64,000 nt of DNA, taken from assembly GCA_002812745.2 (NCBI GenBank), contig NCSJ02000011.1, positions 1-64,000 of the forward strand. Reading direction: 5' to 3'. A program made the position numbers and the translations under genes. The notes beneath the pieces were generated by a model that did no database searches, was not told the DNA's origin, and saw nothing but the letters and a program-made list of their open reading frames with translations. This DNA comes from Scytalidium lignicola (lineage: Eukaryota > Ascomycota > Leotiomycetes). This document shows positions 60,296 to 64,000 of this stretch, in pieces; position 1 is the stretch's first letter, and every line of letters starts with the position of its first letter.

Positions 60296-62187
60296 TTTAC
60301 ATCAAACCATAGAAACCCGACTTGTATAGAAACTGTATTAATGCTGAGATTCCATCTCAAAATCACCATTGTTCCATTGCGATTAGATTATCAGTATAAG
60401 CATCCAACAGTAGAAGCTGCTGTTATAATAGATGGAAGGAAGATGGGAGGTCGGTCGAATAAACCAGCCGTGATTATCTCATTCGTCTCTCTCAATGGTG
60501 CTGGTGGCGTCGCCGGCCTCTTCCTTGCCGCAGATCAACAAGCTTCAACCAATGCGAGATGGTCCAGTCGATCTAGTCGTCCAATTGTCCAAGCGTCCAG
60601 AGATATGTCGCATCTCCAAGATACATACGAATTAGAGACTGCCTGTCGCGCTAGTACTGTACGATAGAGGATGCTGTACCTGAAAGGGCACAATATTCTC
60701 TCAAGACCGTGCCTGTATCGAAATTCAAATATCTCGCTGTAACAACGCCACTCTTTTCCGGATCTTAAGCTATTAGACGAACTCTAGGAGGGTTTTTCTT
60801 AAGGCATTCGGCCCAAACCTCAGCTAATTTGAAGCTGTTAACTTAACAAACATGTTTGATTATGTCATCTAACTACACCAGTTGTGAGTTGTTACTCTCC
60901 TTGTCATACTGGTATAGACCAAAAGTTTGAAAAGGGAATAGAAGTAAGGAATAGAAGTAAGGAATAGAATGGACGGCAATTAGTATGGTGGGGGGGGGGN
61001 ATGTGAACGAGGAAAGAAGTGAAAAAGGCGAGAGAGATAGTTTATATAGACAAAAGAAGGAGAAACATTTGTATAGTTTGTTTATCTGATAAAAATCTAA
61101 ATAGTAAGTAACTACTTTGATATACTCGGAAGATATTACTAAAAGGCTACGATAAAACAGACTCCCTAAATAACGCTCTCGTACTAGGATAACAAGGAAA
61201 ACTATTATAATACGTCTCCTTTGACGCCATAAAGTGGGAAAGCGTAGAATTATCTTAAGTTATCTACTAAATATATATGGTTCAATAATCAGTATTAAGT
61301 TAAACTATTATATTTAAAACAATCGTGTTATAGTTATCAAATCAAATCAACTATTATCAAGCTATACAGATTCAAGCACAAGAATTATAACTGTTCAACC
61401 TCACGTATATTCTGACGAATACAAATCGTGCGATTGAAGCTTTTAAGTCCTGATTAAGATGATGGTAACCTTAACTACGGTTCTCGATCGCTTAAGAGAA
61501 GCGGATAGCCTGAGAGAGAGAGAGAGAGAGTTCTTATCTTTCTAAACTCAAACATCGAGAGTAAGCAAACGTTATGTTTATACTCCCCCTCGTAAGATGT
61601 CTCTTGTTGACTTTATGACCACAAGATCAAGGATAAGAGAGCATTCTCTTTTCCAAATCAGAAAGTGGAATAAACTTTAAATTATCAAATCTTATCAGTG
61701 TTTCGGTTTAATACAATTAACTCTGTTATATCGGTATAAGTTACTCTACAAGGCTTGACCAACCAGATATATAACATGTTGATATCAGATGGTATTATAA
61801 TAACGGTAAGGAATACTAGCACTAGCAGTGTTTACAAATTGAGTTAGTGAAGATGAGATGCTCTTACAGTGCTAGTATAACAAATTTGCTTTGCGTATTC
61901 TTATTGATAAGCGTCGTGACTATTCATTACGTCCAGTTTGATGTAGACATGGTCTTTTGCTGTGACATTGTGTTAAGCCTGCGGCTAGTCTGCTATGACT
62001 TTCAATAACTTTAAATCTTACTCGTGAGTACACCTAGGTCTTAAAGCTGTAGATTTTATCTCGATCAGAGAATCAAGCTGTTCATTAATTTCCTTGATTA
62101 TTTTTACGATTCTAAAGCTGGCTACCCGACTCTGTGTTTTAACAATTAATCTTTATATAGTATGTTAATGAAAACTTAAAATAGCAG
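60296..62187. other. AT-rich intergenic region, possible degraded retroelement
   Basis: The first few hundred bases are the promoter side of the monooxygenase gene. From about 60.9 kb the DNA is strongly AT-rich, includes an N after a G run at 61000 and a (GA)n tract at 61512-61530, and has no open frames. On the minus strand GAGGGGGAGT (61591-61582) resembles the polypurine tract that precedes the 3' LTR of Ty1/copia elements, but no LTR pair or coding domain is readable. Confidence 0.4.
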
Positions 62188-62956
62188 TAAGGCCCTGTTC
62201 GGCAACAATATGGAGACTGCATAACTTAATCTCCACTCCATATTGCTTGGTAAGCAATATGGAGCTAACGTTAGTTTACGAACACGAACACACCTCCATA
62301 TTTCAACTCTATATTTCTCCACTTTTCCGCTCCAATTGCTTATTCACCGTATGACTACTGTACAGATACTACAAGCACTGTTCCTCAGGGCTCCAGATGA
62401 GATGGCCATTTTGGACACTTTTAATGTCATTACCTTAAAATCATGCTTGCTTTTCCACGAAAGAAATATTTCGAGTGGATAGATTTGGCCTAATAAGCCT
62501 AAGCGAATTGGGGTCCAGGGGATAAGCACTATAATTATACGGTATTACAAACATTGTGACATTGTAGTACTCTAGGTATTATAATAATTTTAAAAATTTA
62601 TGTGGAAATTATGAAAAGTATATTGCACTATTAATAAAAATGGAAAATAATGAATATGGAGGTGAATAGGGAGAGAATAAGGAGTTAGTTATGTAATCAA
62701 TATCCAGTTAAGAATAGTTACAGATCTGTTGGACAGGTTACATATGCCGATCGTAATAGGTTCCCATAAAATATATATAAATTGACTACTAAATTAACTA
62801 CTGTACAGTGGGCAAGTATGGCCACTTATATAGGGGCCGGTAGGCCCCTGTAATACGGCCATATTACGTGCCGTATTACAGCTCTACAGTGGTTGCCTGT
62901 AGGCGGCGGTAGGCTACCATTCAACAAGATCCATATTGTTGCCAAACAAGGCCTAA
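62188..62956. mobile_element. Tourist/PIF-Harbinger-like MITE with TAA target-site duplication
   Basis: The element occupies 62191-62953 (763 bp). The left end starts GGCCCTGTTCGGCAACAA and the right end, read inward, starts GGCCTTGTTTGGCAACAA; the terminal inverted repeats match at 21 of 23 positions (62191-62213 and 62931-62953), and both differences are C/T. A TAA flanks each side (62188-62190 and 62954-62956), matching the 3-bp TWA duplications of PIF-Harbinger transposons. There is no transposase frame, so it is non-autonomous. Internal hairpins include a perfect 13-bp-arm palindrome at 62236-62264 that repeats the AATATGGAG of the terminus, a GTAATACGGC inverted pair, and a GGGGCC/GGCCCC pair near the right end. 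Confidence 0.8.
62236..62264. repeat. perfect hairpin inside the MITE
   Basis: Arms CTCCATATTGCTT and AAGCAATATGGAG with a 3-nt loop GGT. The arm repeats part of the element's own terminal sequence (AATATGG). Confidence 0.9.
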
Positions 62957-63177
62957 GCAAAATGTTAAAGTGTCAACTTCGAAAGACCAGTCTGTCACAT
63001 ATTTATAAGAGGGAAAATATTTTAGATTGAATGGTCTTTGCATTTGCACATGGACTTAGGAAAACCATACAAGGATAAAACCTAACCCAAGACCAAGGAA
63101 ACTATGAATATGCATCTATCTCCCATTTCCTTAGATAGGATTTTTCAAGGTACCTATATTTTTTCTCTATTGTCCTT

Positions 63178-63370
63178 TTAACATTGTTGATCGCATTCGT
63201 CTCCACACAGACATGGTATGGGATCCCTCTCCATGAGATACTAGCCAAAATTCTAGATTAGATCTTGTTCAGGCAGAAACTTCAGCTTCACTCACATTTC
63301 CTGCTGGCACAGCAGCACTGGAGACAAGACCGACAATGAATGTCATAGATAAAAGTGTGAGAAGTTTCAT
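63178..63370 (-). CDS. very small secreted cysteine-rich peptide precursor (45 aa)
   Basis: Two-exon gene. Exon 1 (63370-63296) encodes a clean signal peptide, MKLLTLLSMTFIVGLVSSAA, followed by VPAGN. A 55-nt intron (63295-63241) has donor GTGAGT, a CTAAT branch sequence and acceptor GGCTAG. Exon 2 (63240-63178) encodes YLMERDPIP followed by CLCGDECDQQC and a TAA stop. The mature peptide is about 25 residues, acidic, with four cysteines in the last eleven positions (C-x-C-x3-C-x3-C) and Cys as the final residue. A TATAAATA box lies about 95 nt upstream on the same strand and the leader is A/C-rich with a good start context (CAGAATG). Unspliced, the frame stops after 33 residues without any cysteine, which favours the spliced model. 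I recognise no family; it could be an effector-like or signalling peptide. Size and location only support secretion. Confidence 0.55.
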
Positions 63371-63461
63371 TCTGAGATTTATTGTTGTTGGTGTGCTTGG
63401 CTCTTGATGGATGAGACGACTTATTAATATCTGAGTTTAAATACTTGAGGTGTTCTCAATG

Positions 63462-63469
63462 TATTTATA
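63462..63469 (-). promoter_or_regulatory. TATA box of the cysteine-rich peptide gene
   Basis: TATAAATA on the minus strand, about 92-99 nt before the ATG, a normal spacing in filamentous fungi. Confidence 0.5.
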
Positions 63470-63639
63470 CTCTATTTTTTTTNCATAGAAAGAGAACGTT
63501 AAACAAAGTTATCACAGCTCGGTTGGACTTACCTGATCAAGGAAAAACTCTGTCCAAATGTAACTCCCTTCATAACATGCACTTTTGTCACATTACGGTA
63601 CCATTGTGCATAAACTATAATATTACATCAGCTCCCATA

Positions 63640-64000
63640 AAAGGTCTTGATACGACCTTGTTCGAGATAAAAACCATAATAAGTTCTTCGTCTAATCATG
63701 TTTAGATATACTATCATAATTTAGACATGATATTGCATCTACCTGCCCTTTTTGTACTAAGCTTGAATTAAAGAAGCCTCGATGAAATCTTGTCTAACAT
63801 AGTCACCATATTCACTTAATCATGATCAGTAATACTGTCGTCATTTGAATGGAACTACTCGTCATTTTTTACTTGCCCTTTTGCACTATATCTGCATGAA
63901 AGAAGCTTCAGTGAGACCTTATCTGAAGTGGTGACTATAATAAGGTCTTCACTTAATCATGTTTCATAATGCTGTCATAATCTAGGGAAAATTACTTGTC
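63640..64000. repeat. imperfect tandem repeats, period about 125-137 bp
   Basis: Three related units share the core AATCATG (63694, 63818, 63955) with similar sequence around it: AATAAGxTCTTC before the core and TATCATAATTTAG or TGTCATAATCTAG after it. Units 1 and 2 are also followed by TACCTGCCC/TACTTGCCC, and by AAAGAAGCxTC further on. Core spacings are 124 and 137 bp. The array runs off the window edge and lies 270-630 bp upstream of the cysteine-rich peptide gene. Confidence 0.65.

Noticed and set aside
60221..60667. 148-codon plus-strand frame over the monooxygenase start
   Set aside because: It overlaps the start of the real gene on the other strand and has no family similarity.

Overview
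This is a piece of nuclear DNA from a filamentous ascomycete (Pezizomycotina). Most genes are split by short introns of 47-136 nt with GT...AG ends and CTAAC/CTGAC-like branch points. The genes include fungus-specific families: a Zn2Cys6 regulator, a GH3 glucosidase carrying a fungal CBM1, an NmrA-like protein and a BCS1-like AAA protein. Moderate GC, AT-rich flanks and the gene families would fit Leotiomycetes, but that is inference. Ten of eleven N characters follow a homopolymer run, so small indels in the sequence must be kept in mind.

Layout. Positions 1-16.5 kb hold no gene I can support. The first 12.9 kb of that stretch is full of a palindromic GTACAGT/ACTGTAC motif that nearly disappears afterwards. 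From 16.7 to 31.4 kb come a small unknown protein, a METTL25-like methyltransferase (+), a NAP/SET-family histone chaperone (-) divergent from a prolyl-4-hydroxylase-type dioxygenase (+), a 15-exon secreted GH3 beta-glucosidase with C-terminal CBM1 (+), and a POT/PTR2 peptide transporter (-) interrupted by one in-frame TGA. From 33 to 38.6 kb there is a small basic unknown protein, a decayed short-chain dehydrogenase and a Zn2Cys6 transcription factor.

From 39 to 51.8 kb lies a compact housekeeping block: the TFIIIC subunit Tfc1/Sfc1, the PP2A B56 subunit Rts1, the Qc-SNARE Tlg1, a BCS1-like AAA ATPase and an NmrA-like protein. From 52 to 58.5 kb is repeat-dotted, apparently gene-free DNA, followed by a FAD-dependent aromatic-ring-type monooxygenase that carries a frameshift at an N. 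The right end (60.3-64 kb) is AT-rich. It contains a Tourist/Harbinger-like MITE with 23-bp terminal inverted repeats and a TAA duplication, and a very small intron-containing gene for a secreted cysteine-rich peptide whose upstream DNA is built from imperfect ~130-bp tandem repeats.

The genes do not form an obvious pathway. GH3 (cellulose/cellobiose use) and PTR2 (peptide uptake) are nutritional, and the central block is general cell biology (Pol III transcription, phosphatase targeting, endosomal fusion, mitochondrial AAA). The most interesting parts are the cysteine-rich peptide gene beside the MITE, the motif-dense gene-free left arm, and the TGA (followed by CUC) inside the otherwise open transporter.
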